A stretch of DNA of 64,000 nt from CAZTTG01 sp964615935 (GTDB lineage Bacteria > Planctomycetota > UBA1135 > GCA-002686595), in NCBI GenBank assembly GCA_964615935.1, contig CAZTTG010000008.1:1-64000 (forward strand), in the 5' to 3' direction. The notes beneath the pieces are model-generated. The model was given only the letters and a program-made list of their open reading frames with translations. It had not been told where the DNA came from and did not search any database. The position numbers and the translations under genes were made by a program. This document shows positions 1 through 7,589 of this stretch, piece by piece (position 1 is the first letter of the stretch; the number at the start of each line of letters is the position of its first letter).

Positions 1-1
1 G

Positions 2-1816
2 CCCGACGGCGCCGTCCGGGGGAGGGGGGACTCCCCCATCCTCACGCTCGACGGCTCCGTGGTCGGCACCCCCTCGTACATGCCGCCCGAGCAGGCCCTC
101 GGCCGCGTGGGCGAGCTCGACGAGCGCTCGGACGTCTACGCGCTGGGCGCCATGCTCTACGCCCTGCTGGCGGGTCGCCCACCCTACGTCCCGGCGGGCA
201 GCTCCATCGGCCCGCGCGCCATCCTGGCGGCGGTCGCCTCGGGACCGCCTCGGCCTATCCCCGACGCCGACCCGCAGGCCCCGCCCGAGCTCGTCTCGGT
301 GTGCGAGAGGGCCATGGCCCGGACGGCGGCGAAGCGCTACCCCGGGCCCCAGGACCTCGCCTCGGACCTGCGGGCCTGGCTGGAGGGCCGGGTCGTGCGA
401 GCCCACGAGGCGGGCGCGCTGGCGGAGGTGCGGAAGTGGATCGGACGCAACCGGCGGCTGGTCGCGACCCTGGCCGCGGCGCTCCTGCTCCTGCTCACGG
501 GTGGAGCCATGGGCATCTACGTCCGAACCTCGAGCAGATTGGAGCTCCTGCGGCTGGCCGAGGTGCGGGAGCTGGACGAGCTCGAGAGGACGGCGCGGGG
601 AGAGCTGTGGCCCGCGCGACCCGACAGGATCGAGGCAATCGACGCATGGCTCCGGCAGGCGAGGCGCCTCGAGTCCGAGCTGGGACGGTGGCGGAGGCGG
701 CTCGCTGACATGGAGCGCGGCCTCCGCGATACCGGAAGGAGCCCCGATGAGCTCGAGCGGCGGCAGTACGAGATCTACGAGGGATTCGTGAGCAAACTCG
801 CGGACTTCGTCGCGCCCCGGACGGGCACCATCGCTCGGGTCGAGGAGCGGCTGCGCTTCGCGGAGTGGCTCCTCGCGCCCGACGTTCCGGACTATGCGCG
901 GCGCTGGGCGGAGGCGCTCGAGGCGATTCGCGGCGATCCGGCGTATGGCCTGCCGGACTTCGAGGAGCAGAAGGGGCTGGTCCCCCTCGGCAGGGACCCC
1001 GACTCAGGCCTCTGGGAGTTCGCCCACCTGGAGACAGGGGGGGCCATTCCCGTGCGCGGCGAGGACGGCCGACTACACTTGACCGAGAAGTGCGGCCTCG
1101 TGCTGGTGCTCGTCCCTGGGGGGACCTTCCTCATGGGTGCCGAGCTCGATCCCCGCGGAGACGCGGTGCCGGATCGGTGGGCGTGCTGCGACGAGGGACC
1201 CGTGCACGAGGTGCGGCTGGAGTCCTACTTCATCTCGAAGTACGAGATGACCCGCGCGCAGTGGATGCGGGCCGCTCCGGACACGCCCTTCGAGAGCGTG
1301 CCTCCAGGCGGCGAAGAGCTCGCTCGGGTGGCTCCCCTGATGCCGATCGCGAACGTGAACCAGGACGAGTGCGGCGTCGTGCTCCGTTGCCGCGGCCTGG
1401 TCCTGCCCACGGAGGCCCGCTGGGAGCATGCCGCGCGCGCGGGCACGACCACGCCCTGGTGGACGGGAAGCGAGCCGGCGAGCCTCGCCGACGCGGCCTG
1501 GGTGGGGCGAGAAACCGGGGAGGGTCCGCTTCCGATCGGCGGCCTCGCCGCCAACGCCTTCGGCCTGCACGACGTGCACGGCAACGTCGCCGAGTGGTGC
1601 GAGGACCAGTACGACACCTACCACGCCCCCTGGCTCCCCGGAGACGGCCAGCGCTGCGGCCTGGGGCCCTGCTCGATCGTCCGGGGAGGGGGGTACGACC
1701 AGCCCCCCGAGCGGGCGCGCTCGGCCTGCCGCAAGGACCCCGGCCAGCGGGGGCCGCACGTGGGGGTGCGGCCGGCGAGGGAGGTCCAGCGGGCAGACGA
1801 AAAACCCGCCCGCTAG
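2..1816 (+). CDS. Serine/threonine protein kinase fused to an FGE-sulfatase-like domain (5' end outside window)
   Basis: The reading frame is open from the first bases of the window, so the kinase N-lobe and catalytic loop lie upstream. What remains starts in the activation segment with GTPSYMPPEQ (subdomain VIII) and DERSDVYALG (subdomain IX), typical of bacterial Hanks-type kinases. A single membrane helix follows (visible residues about 152-175), then a charged, probably helical stretch. The last ~230 residues match the formylglycine-generating-enzyme/sulfatase-modifying-factor fold: VPGGTFLMG near the start, LPTEARWEHAARAG, GLHDVHGNVAEWCED, RGGGYD and GVRPAR at the end. Kinase-FGE fusions of this layout are common in Planctomycetota. 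The second cysteine of the oxidase pair of true FGE is not obvious (only SACRKDPG is seen), so the domain may bind rather than modify. The GTG at 59 is internal to the kinase domain and is not the start. Confidence 0.9.
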   Translation, partial: PDGAVRGRGDSPILTLDGSVVGTPSYMPPEQALGRVGELDERSDVYALGAMLYALLAGRPPYVPAGSSIGPRAILAAVASGPPRPIPDADPQAPPELVSVCERAMARTAAKRYPGPQDLASDLRAWLEGRVVRAHEAGALAEVRKWIGRNRRLVATLAAALLLLLTGGAMGIYVRTSSRLELLRLAEVRELDELERTARGELWPARPDRIEAIDAWLRQARRLESELGRWRRRLADMERGLRDTGRSPDELERRQYEIYEGFVSKLADFVAPRTGTIARVEERLRFAEWLLAPDVPDYARRWAEALEAIRGDPAYGLPDFEEQKGLVPLGRDPDSGLWEFAHLETGGAIPVRGEDGRLHLTEKCGLVLVLVPGGTFLMGAELDPRGDAVPDRWACCDEGPVHEVRLESYFISKYEMTRAQWMRAAPDTPFESVPPGGEELARVAPLMPIANVNQDECGVVLRCRGLVLPTEARWEHAARAGTTTPWWTGSEPASLADAAWVGRETGEGPLPIGGLAANAFGLHDVHGNVAEWCEDQYDTYHAPWLPGDGQRCGLGPCSIVRGGGYDQPPERARSACRKDPGQRGPHVGVRPAREVQRADEKPAR

Positions 1817-1962
1817 GTCGCTCCGATTCCCCGAGAAAACCGCCGCTTCCTCGTCACGACGCCGGTGGCTCCCGGATCAGCTTCATAGGGGAGGAGTTCC
1901 CCCCCCCCAGGCTCTCGAACCCGGGATGCCCAGGTGTCCCCCAGACACGGAGCGCAGAATCA

Positions 1963-3654
1963 ATGCGACACTGGATTGCCTGCCTGACCTGCACCGTCGG
2001 TCTCGCCAGCTCGGCGAATCCCCAGGGCACCTATGCGACCTTGAACGGGTACTCGTCCACGGACCGCTTCGGTTCGGCGGTCGCGGATGTCGGGGACTTG
2101 AACCTCGACGGCTACAACGAGTTCGTGGTCGGTACCCAGATCAACCCGGGGGCCGCCCATCTCTACAATGGACAAGACCGGAGTCTGATCACTAGCTGGC
2201 CCGGCCAGAATGGCGACTATCAGGGCCTCGACGCCGCCAGCGCAGGGGACTTCGACAACGATGGAACCCCGGACATCGCCGTGGGGGCGCCCTTCTATCA
2301 TTTCTTTCAGCCGAACAACGGCCGGGCACAGGTGTTCTCGGGGGCGACATTCGGGACCTTGCTCGATCTGGTTGGCGTCCCGGGGGAGAAGCTCGGGTGG
2401 AGCCTGCAGGGCGTCGAAGACGTGGACAACGACGGTTGGGATGACCTCGTCGTCGGTGCGCCGGAGGGCACCAACCCCCCCAACGCCGCGGGATCCGGAC
2501 GCGTCCTGGTGATCAGCGGCCAGACGCAAGCCACCCTGACCGTTCTCCCGGACCCGATGGCAGGCTGGCCGGCTGGCTCTCGATTCGGCTACTGCGTCGA
2601 TGGAATCGGTGACATCAATACCGACGGTTTTGCGGACTTCATCGTCGGTGCACCCGGCACCACAATCGGCAAGGCCGAGGTCTACCTGGGCGGCAACACG
2701 GTCTCGCCCAATCCCCATTTCAGCCTGGTCGGCCCCCAGATCGGAGACGCCTTCGGTCAGCGCGTGGCGGGCTTGGGCGACATCACCGGCGATGGCATCC
2801 CGGACTTCGCCGTGGGCATGCCCCTGTACGATGGGCCGGGCGGGACCGATGCGGGGGCCGTCACCGTCTACTCCGGGGCGGACGCCACTCCCCTGGTTAT
2901 GCTCTACGGGTCCGCGGCCCGGGGCTGCTTCGGCACCAGCATTGCCCCGATCGGCGACATCGACGGCAATGGATGCGACGACTTCGCCGTAGGAGAGCCT
3001 TCCCCCTACTACACCCAGATCGGGCTCGTCCACGTGATCGACGGCTGCAGCTTCAGCACGATCCACACATTTCGGGGGGGGTCAGCGAACGACAACTTCG
3101 GGAGCTCCGTGGGAGGTCTCGTCGACATCACCGGGGATGGTCTGCCGGAGCTCCTCATCGGCGCCCTCTCCGAAGGCGGGTCGGCCCAGGGTCGAGTGTA
3201 CATCATGACCTACGACTACACCCTGAAGCCGAGCTGCCCGAAGCCGAGCTTCTACTGCGTGAGCTCGCCCAACTCCACGGGCCAGAGCGCCACCATCTCC
3301 TGGAGCGGTTCGACGGCTATCAGCGCGGGGAACTTCAACCTCTTGGCCCATGCCGTCCCCCCCTCGAGCATCGGCCTGTTCTTCTACGGCTTCGCCACGC
3401 AGCAGATCCCCTTTGGCAATGGCACGCTCTGCATCCAGCCGCCGATCTTCCGACTTCTGCCGCCCATCCAAACGGGGACGGGGACCGCCGGTCCCTACCT
3501 GGTGGACTTCACCGCGCCGCCGGCGGGCGGCGGCGGCCCGGGGAAGATCCACCCTGGTATTCCGGCCTACTTCCAGTTCTGGTTCCGGGACAAGCTCGCC
3601 GGGGGGGCGGCCTACGACACGACGGACGGACTCGAGGTCATCTTCTGCCCGTAG
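1963..3654 (+). CDS. Secreted FG-GAP seven-bladed propeller protein with Cys-rich C-terminal domain
   Basis: A 563-residue exported protein. The ATG at 1963 was chosen because the next ~20 residues (MRHWIACLTCTVGLASSA) form a signal peptide; the frame is also open upstream but only as a shadow of the kinase gene. Seven repeats of the integrin-type FG-GAP/calcium-binding pattern are visible (GDLNLDGYNE, GDFDNDGTPD, EDVDNDGWDD, GDINTDGFAD, GDITGDGIPD, GDIDGNGCDD, VDITGDGLPE), enough for one closed seven-bladed propeller. From about residue 424 a separate ~140-residue domain begins with CPKPSFYC, contains LFFYG and LCIQPPI, and ends VIFCP. The same domain ends the subtilisin at 7590-10208. A surface or extracellular role is inferred; no catalytic residues are evident. 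Confidence 0.88.
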   Translation: MRHWIACLTCTVGLASSANPQGTYATLNGYSSTDRFGSAVADVGDLNLDGYNEFVVGTQINPGAAHLYNGQDRSLITSWPGQNGDYQGLDAASAGDFDNDGTPDIAVGAPFYHFFQPNNGRAQVFSGATFGTLLDLVGVPGEKLGWSLQGVEDVDNDGWDDLVVGAPEGTNPPNAAGSGRVLVISGQTQATLTVLPDPMAGWPAGSRFGYCVDGIGDINTDGFADFIVGAPGTTIGKAEVYLGGNTVSPNPHFSLVGPQIGDAFGQRVAGLGDITGDGIPDFAVGMPLYDGPGGTDAGAVTVYSGADATPLVMLYGSAARGCFGTSIAPIGDIDGNGCDDFAVGEPSPYYTQIGLVHVIDGCSFSTIHTFRGGSANDNFGSSVGGLVDITGDGLPELLIGALSEGGSAQGRVYIMTYDYTLKPSCPKPSFYCVSSPNSTGQSATISWSGSTAISAGNFNLLAHAVPPSSIGLFFYGFATQQIPFGNGTLCIQPPIFRLLPPIQTGTGTAGPYLVDFTAPPAGGGGPGKIHPGIPAYFQFWFRDKLAGGAAYDTTDGLEVIFCP

Positions 3655-3672
3655 CGACCGGCTCACGCGATA

Positions 3673-3690
3673 GCTCCTCCCGGGAGGAGC
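3673..3690 (+). terminator. Perfect palindrome after FG-GAP gene, possible terminator
   Basis: GCTCCTCCCGGGAGGAGC is self-complementary over 18 bases and lies 19 bases beyond the stop codon of the FG-GAP gene. There is no T-run after it, so termination is a guess from position and stability. A related imperfect hairpin (GCTCCTCCGGGGCGGAGC) lies beyond the N gap. Confidence 0.35.
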
Positions 3691-3761
3691 CCAGGGCCTC
3701 GGCGCTGGGCGCGGGGGGCCATAGCCGACCCCCGGGCCCCCCCGCGGGGGGGGGGCCCGCG

Positions 3762-3771
3762 NNNNNNNNNN
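3762..3771. other. Assembly gap (10 N)
   Basis: Ten undetermined bases in an extremely G/C-homopolymeric stretch. The flanks carry imperfect direct copies of the same hairpin-containing sequence, a likely reason the assembly broke here. Confidence 0.95.
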
Positions 3772-4120
3772 CCAGGCTATCGCTCCTCCGGGGCGGAGCC
3801 CTGGGCCTGGGCGTGGCGCCTCGTCGACGAGCAGGCCGCCGAGGCCCGCGCGCGTGTGGGCGGACCTCTTGGAGACAGCACGGGCCCAAGGGGCGGGGCA
3901 AGTCACGGCGGCGCTGCGCCCGGACGCGTCGTGGGGCGGCCAAGGGCGGCGAGGGCCGGGGAGGCGAGGGCGGCCGTTCCCACCGCCCCCGCCTCCCCCT
4001 CAACCGTCCCCAACCCACCGCCCACCCACTGGGGGACGTTCGGGTGCACGATCGGTTTCGGGCGCGGGAGCGAAAAGGCGATCGGCGGACCGCGCGGGCC
4101 GTCGCTGGGCCCCTTTGTGC

Positions 4121-4126
4121 TAGATT
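4121..4126 (+). promoter_or_regulatory. Candidate -10 element (TAGATT) for the PqqB-like gene
   Basis: TAGATT ends 8 bases before the ATG at 4135, which would place a transcript start at about 4133-4135. The preferred start at 4162 would then have a ~28-base leader carrying GGAG. No convincing -35 element is seen. Confidence 0.35.
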
Positions 4127-4161
4127 CCCCGCCCATGACCGCCCGCCGCCATGGAGACACG

Positions 4162-5121
4162 ATGCACACCGTCAGACGAACCGGGGGCGCCATCGCGCTC
4201 CTCGCCCTGGCCGCCGCCTGCGCGGCGCCGGAGGGAAACGGGATGAGCGCCGACCCCAGGCCCTACGCCCTCGTGCTCGGCGTGGCCCAGGACGGGGGCG
4301 CTCCCCACGCCGGCTGCCGGCGCGAGTGCTGCCGCCCCCGCTGGGAGGATCCCGAACTGCGGCGACACGCCTCCTGCCTGGCCCTGGTCGATCCGCGCTC
4401 GGGCCGGCGGTGGATGATCGAGGCGACGCCCGACTTCCCCTACCAGCTCCACGCCCTGGACCGGATCGCGCCGAGCGAGGCCGCCCCGGGCCTCGACGGG
4501 ATCCTGCTCACCCACGCCCACGTCGGCCACTACCTGGGGCTGGCCCACCTCGGACGCGAGGTCATGGGCGCGCGCGCCGTGCCGGTGTACGCCATGCCGA
4601 GGATGCGCGAACTCCTGAGTAGCGACGGCCCCTGGAGCCAGCTCGTGGCGCTGGGGAACATCGAGCTGCGAGCGCTCGAGGAGGGGCGCCCCGTCCAGCT
4701 CGAGCGGGACATCGCGGTCACCCCCTTCCGCGTCCCCCACCGCGACGAGTACTCGGAGACCATCGGCCTCCTCATCCGCGGACCGCGGCGCACCCTGGCC
4801 TGGATCTCGGACATCGACAAGTGGGCGCGCTGGGAGCGGCCCATCGAGGAGCTCCTGGCGGAGGTGGACGCTGCGTATCTGGACGGGACCTTCTTCGCCG
4901 AAGGCGAGATCCCGGGACGCGCCATGGCCGAGATCCCCCACCCCTTCATCGCCGAGACCCTGCAACGCCTCGCCCCCCTGCCCGCGAGCGAGCGGGCCAA
5001 GGTGCGCTTCGTGCACCTGAACCACACCAACCCGGCGCTGGACGAGGACGGCCCGGCCGCGCGCGCCATCCGGGCCGCGGGCTTCGCCCTGGCCCGGGAA
5101 GGGGAGCGTCTGGAGCTCTGA
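4162..5121 (+). CDS. PqqB-like metallo-beta-lactamase-fold hydrolase, lipoprotein
   Basis: A 319-residue protein of the metallo-beta-lactamase fold, closest by eye to stand-alone PqqB-like proteins: LTHAHVGHY metal site, then PVYAMPRM, GPWSQLV, VPHRDEYSE and a late HLNHTNP. The aspartate of the usual HxHxDH motif is glycine here, as I recall for this subfamily. The start at 4162 is preferred over the in-frame ATG at 4135: it has GGAG five bases upstream and gives a compact signal peptide ending in a lipobox (LAAAC), so the enzyme is probably a periplasmic or outer-membrane lipoprotein. No other PQQ biosynthesis gene (pqqA, C, D, E) is nearby, so a role in PQQ synthesis is not supported. The substrate is unknown. 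Confidence 0.82.
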   Translation: MHTVRRTGGAIALLALAAACAAPEGNGMSADPRPYALVLGVAQDGGAPHAGCRRECCRPRWEDPELRRHASCLALVDPRSGRRWMIEATPDFPYQLHALDRIAPSEAAPGLDGILLTHAHVGHYLGLAHLGREVMGARAVPVYAMPRMRELLSSDGPWSQLVALGNIELRALEEGRPVQLERDIAVTPFRVPHRDEYSETIGLLIRGPRRTLAWISDIDKWARWERPIEELLAEVDAAYLDGTFFAEGEIPGRAMAEIPHPFIAETLQRLAPLPASERAKVRFVHLNHTNPALDEDGPAARAIRAAGFALAREGERLEL

Positions 5122-5384
5122 GGCGACCGCTCCAGGCGGCCGCCGGTGGACACAGCGGGCTCTCGCGAGGACGCCCGGGGGGGATCGCCGGCCGAGCCCT
5201 CGAAGGCTCGCTTCCCGCGCAAGGTCTTGTGCCTCCCCGGCTTGTGGCTTTCCCGCCTCTGCTGGCACGGCGTATGCGAAAGCCGCCACCGGACGCGTCC
5301 GGCGAGCCGCTCCGAGAGGGCGAAGGGCGCGACCGGCCCTGCCGCACCCCGAGAAGGCACGAAAGCAAAGCAGAGGTGAACGTC

Positions 5385-5852
5385 ATGTTGCTGCGCACGA
5401 TCCTGATGAGCCTGGTCCTCGGTGGCGCCATGCAGGTCACGGCCCCCGCGGCCGAGGCGCAGGAGTGGTCCCTCTCCTTCGGAAAACAGAGCCGGCGCGG
5501 CCACTTCTCCCTCGCGCTGGGCAACCGCGGCCCGCAGTTCCCCCACCGCTATGGCGGCCACCGCTACGGCCGCCCGGGGCACGCTCCGCACCGCTGCTGG
5601 ACCCGTCAGGTGTGGGTCCCGGGGCGCTACGAGTACCGCGAGCGACAGGTGTGGGTCCCCGGCCAGGTGCGGCGTGAGTGGATCCCGCCCGTGTACCGGA
5701 CCCGCTACTCCTTCGGCGGCAGGCCCTGCCAGGTGCTCGAGCGAGCCGGCTACTGGCGGGAGTGGCAGGAGCCCGGGTACTACGAGACGCGGGTCGATCG
5801 GGTCTGGGTGCCGGGGCACTACCAGACCGTCAAGGGCTGCCACTGCCGCTGA
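5385..5852 (+). CDS. Small secreted protein with WVPG repeats
   Basis: A 155-residue protein with a clear signal peptide (MLLRTILMSLVLGGAMQV..., cleavage near AEAQ). AGAGGTG lies 7-13 bases before the ATG. The mature part is rich in His, Arg, Tyr and Trp and contains three copies of a VWVPGxY unit (RQVWVPGRYEYRE, RQVWVPGQVRRE, RVWVPGHYQTV) plus paired cysteines, ending KGCHCR. I do not recognise a named family; aromatic/basic short repeats suggest a cell-envelope or wall-associated protein. It converges on the lipoprotein gene at 5911-7008, with a strong hairpin between them. Confidence 0.75.
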   Translation: MLLRTILMSLVLGGAMQVTAPAAEAQEWSLSFGKQSRRGHFSLALGNRGPQFPHRYGGHRYGRPGHAPHRCWTRQVWVPGRYEYRERQVWVPGQVRREWIPPVYRTRYSFGGRPCQVLERAGYWREWQEPGYYETRVDRVWVPGHYQTVKGCHCR

Positions 5853-5862
5853 GGCGCGTGGG

Positions 5863-5901
5863 GGGAGGAGGCGGCCGGTGAGGAATCACCAGCCTCCTCC
5901 C
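5863..5901. terminator. Nested hairpin between convergent genes, bidirectional terminator
   Basis: GGGAGGAGGC (5863-5872) pairs with GCCTCCTCCC (5892-5901). Inside it GGTGA (5877-5881) pairs with TCACC (5886-5890) around a GGAA loop of the GNRA type. It fills the 58-base gap between two convergent stop codons. No long T-run is present. Confidence 0.55.
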
Positions 5902-5910
5902 TCGAGGCGA

Positions 5911-7008
5911 TCAGCGCGCGCTGGCGTCCCAGGCGCGCTCGATCGCTCGCACCACCGGCTCCACCTCGGCCAGACGCAGGCTCTCGCCGCCCAGGTCCAG
6001 GCGCGGATCGCGGGTAGCCAGCCACTCCCGAGGAGACTCCGCGTCGGGCCGCGCCCGGAGCTGTCCGCCCAGCACCGCGACCAGATCGTCACTGATCTGC
6101 GCCGCCACCTCGGCCGGATCGATCCCGACCCACGCCGCCCGCACGGCCTCCAGCAGATCCGCGCGGTCCGGGCCGAGGCCGGCGGCCTGGAACACCCACC
6201 CCGCGGGCACCCGGGAGTGCCCCTCGCGCGAGGCGCGCAGGCAGAGGTCTCGCAGGGCGGGGTAGCCCCCCCGGTCCACGATGCGGTCGCAGAGCAGGAA
6301 TCCCAGCCCGCGCAGGATCTGCTCGGTCTCCTCCGAGATGCCGCTCGAGGCCAGGGCCACGGTCGAGATGCGCAGCGCGTCCTGCACCGAGAGCCCGGCG
6401 TCGCGGCCGCCGGGAGCCGAGATCGACAGGTTCCAGCGCACCGTCCGGAGGCTCCCCGCCGGACCGCCGGGCGCGCGCAGGACCACGGCCGCGGGCAGCC
6501 CGCCTCCCAGCCAGCCCGCCGTTCGCAGGAGCCGCGCGGTGCGGACCCTCGGCGCGGCCTCGGGCACCAGCTGGGTCGCCACCAGGTCGGCGAGCCCCTC
6601 CTCGAGCACGCCGGGCAGGGGCCTCCACTCCTCCCCCAGCAGGGAGTGGACCAGCTCATGCACCAGGAAGTGGCGCTGCAGCTCGCTCTTCCCGCGCAGG
6701 TGAATGCGCTTCGTGCCCACCACGGTGAAGCCGAAGGTGTGATCGCTCTCGGAGCGCCCGCGAAACAGACGCAGCTTCCGCTGGACCCAGATCTCGACCG
6801 GGCCCTCGCGGGTTCCGGGCAGGGCGTCGCGCACGCGAGGGCCCAGCTCGGTGAGCTGGGCCGCCACGCGCCAGGCCTCCGTCGGCGTCTCGGCGCGCAC
6901 GCACCCCAGGGCCACGCTCGCCTCGCAGGGCGGCGGCGCGGCTCGGCAGCCGGTCAGGCACAGGAGCAGGAGGGCGATGCACGAAGGCCGCGGGCGGGGG
7001 AGCCACAT
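5911..7008 (-). CDS. HELVH-motif (gluzincin-like) metallopeptidase lipoprotein
   Basis: A 365-residue protein. The ATG at 7008 was chosen because it opens a lipoprotein signal peptide (MWLPRPRPSCIALLLLCLTGC, lipobox LTGC); the frame runs further upstream without a credible start. The middle has HELVHSLLGEEW followed by EEGLAD, the HExxH...E zinc-site arrangement of gluzincin-type (peptidase MA-like) proteases. The rest, including GLGFLLCDRIVDRGG, resembles the helical C-terminal part of this class. It probably sits in the periplasm or outer membrane; the substrate is unknown. It stands alone, convergent to the WVPG-repeat gene, with ~580 bases of apparently non-coding DNA upstream. Confidence 0.75.
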   Translation of the reverse strand: MWLPRPRPSCIALLLLCLTGCRAAPPPCEASVALGCVRAETPTEAWRVAAQLTELGPRVRDALPGTREGPVEIWVQRKLRLFRGRSESDHTFGFTVVGTKRIHLRGKSELQRHFLVHELVHSLLGEEWRPLPGVLEEGLADLVATQLVPEAAPRVRTARLLRTAGWLGGGLPAAVVLRAPGGPAGSLRTVRWNLSISAPGGRDAGLSVQDALRISTVALASSGISEETEQILRGLGFLLCDRIVDRGGYPALRDLCLRASREGHSRVPAGWVFQAAGLGPDRADLLEAVRAAWVGIDPAEVAAQISDDLVAVLGGQLRARPDAESPREWLATRDPRLDLGGESLRLAEVEPVVRAIERAWDASAR

Positions 7009-7589
7009 GACTCCACCGATAACCGAGGCTCCTCGAACGCACAAGGGAGGCGTGGGCGGCGGATGGACCCGTGGGCTCGGATCGACCCCCCCTCCCTGGT
7101 GGAGTGTTCCAGTTCGAGACCGGGCCCGCCTCCCCGCGCTCGACCCGGGCTCCCGCCCGCTCCGGCTCGGCTTCGATCCTGCGCCCCGCCAATGGACGGG
7201 GCGGGAATGGCGCTGGAAACCGGGAGTCGCCGGCTCGTCGGGACTGGACCAATCGCCCCTCTCCTCGCGCGAGAGCGGCGCGTCGATGGAAAGCCGTCCA
7301 CCGAGCTGCTGCGCCATTTCGGCGCGCCGCATGGCGCTAGAGGCATCGAGCGGCGGGGTTCCGCGATTTTTTTCCCTGTTTGGACGGTTCGAGGGAACAC
7401 GCTCCGTCTCGATGCCGTCGTCCGGGCCTTTGCCCAAACCAAACAGGAGCGCGCAGCCGGCGCCCTCCGGTCTGGCTCGGTACCGGTAGGCATTCGCGGG
7501 AATCCGTCGTAAGCTCTTAGTGGCCCCTGGCAGGGCGGGATGGTCCGTGCCCGCCGGGATGAACCTACATAAGAATAGGATTCCAGAGG
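7009..7589. other. 581-base intergenic region, no gene seen
   Basis: Divergent region between the HELVH lipoprotein gene and the subtilisin gene. All frames here are short or arginine/proline-rich shadows. It should hold both promoters; TAAGAAT about 20 bases before the ATG at 7590 is a weak -10 candidate. I see no tRNA or structured RNA that I could defend. Confidence 0.5.

Larger units (their letters stand above)
3655..4161. other. Intergenic stretch with hairpins and a 10-N assembly gap
   Basis: No coding sequence is supported in these ~500 bases. They contain a perfect 18-bp palindrome 19 bases after the upstream stop, G/C homopolymer runs next to a 10-N gap (3762-3771), and a second hairpin-forming copy of similar sequence at about 3776-3815. 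The segment from 3830 to 4110 is low-complexity G+C-rich sequence in which I see no gene. Confidence 0.6.

Noticed and set aside
1900..1925. GGGTTCGAGAGCC on the minus strand, tRNA T-arm-like
   Set aside because: The T-stem does not pair and no acceptor or anticodon arm can be built around it.
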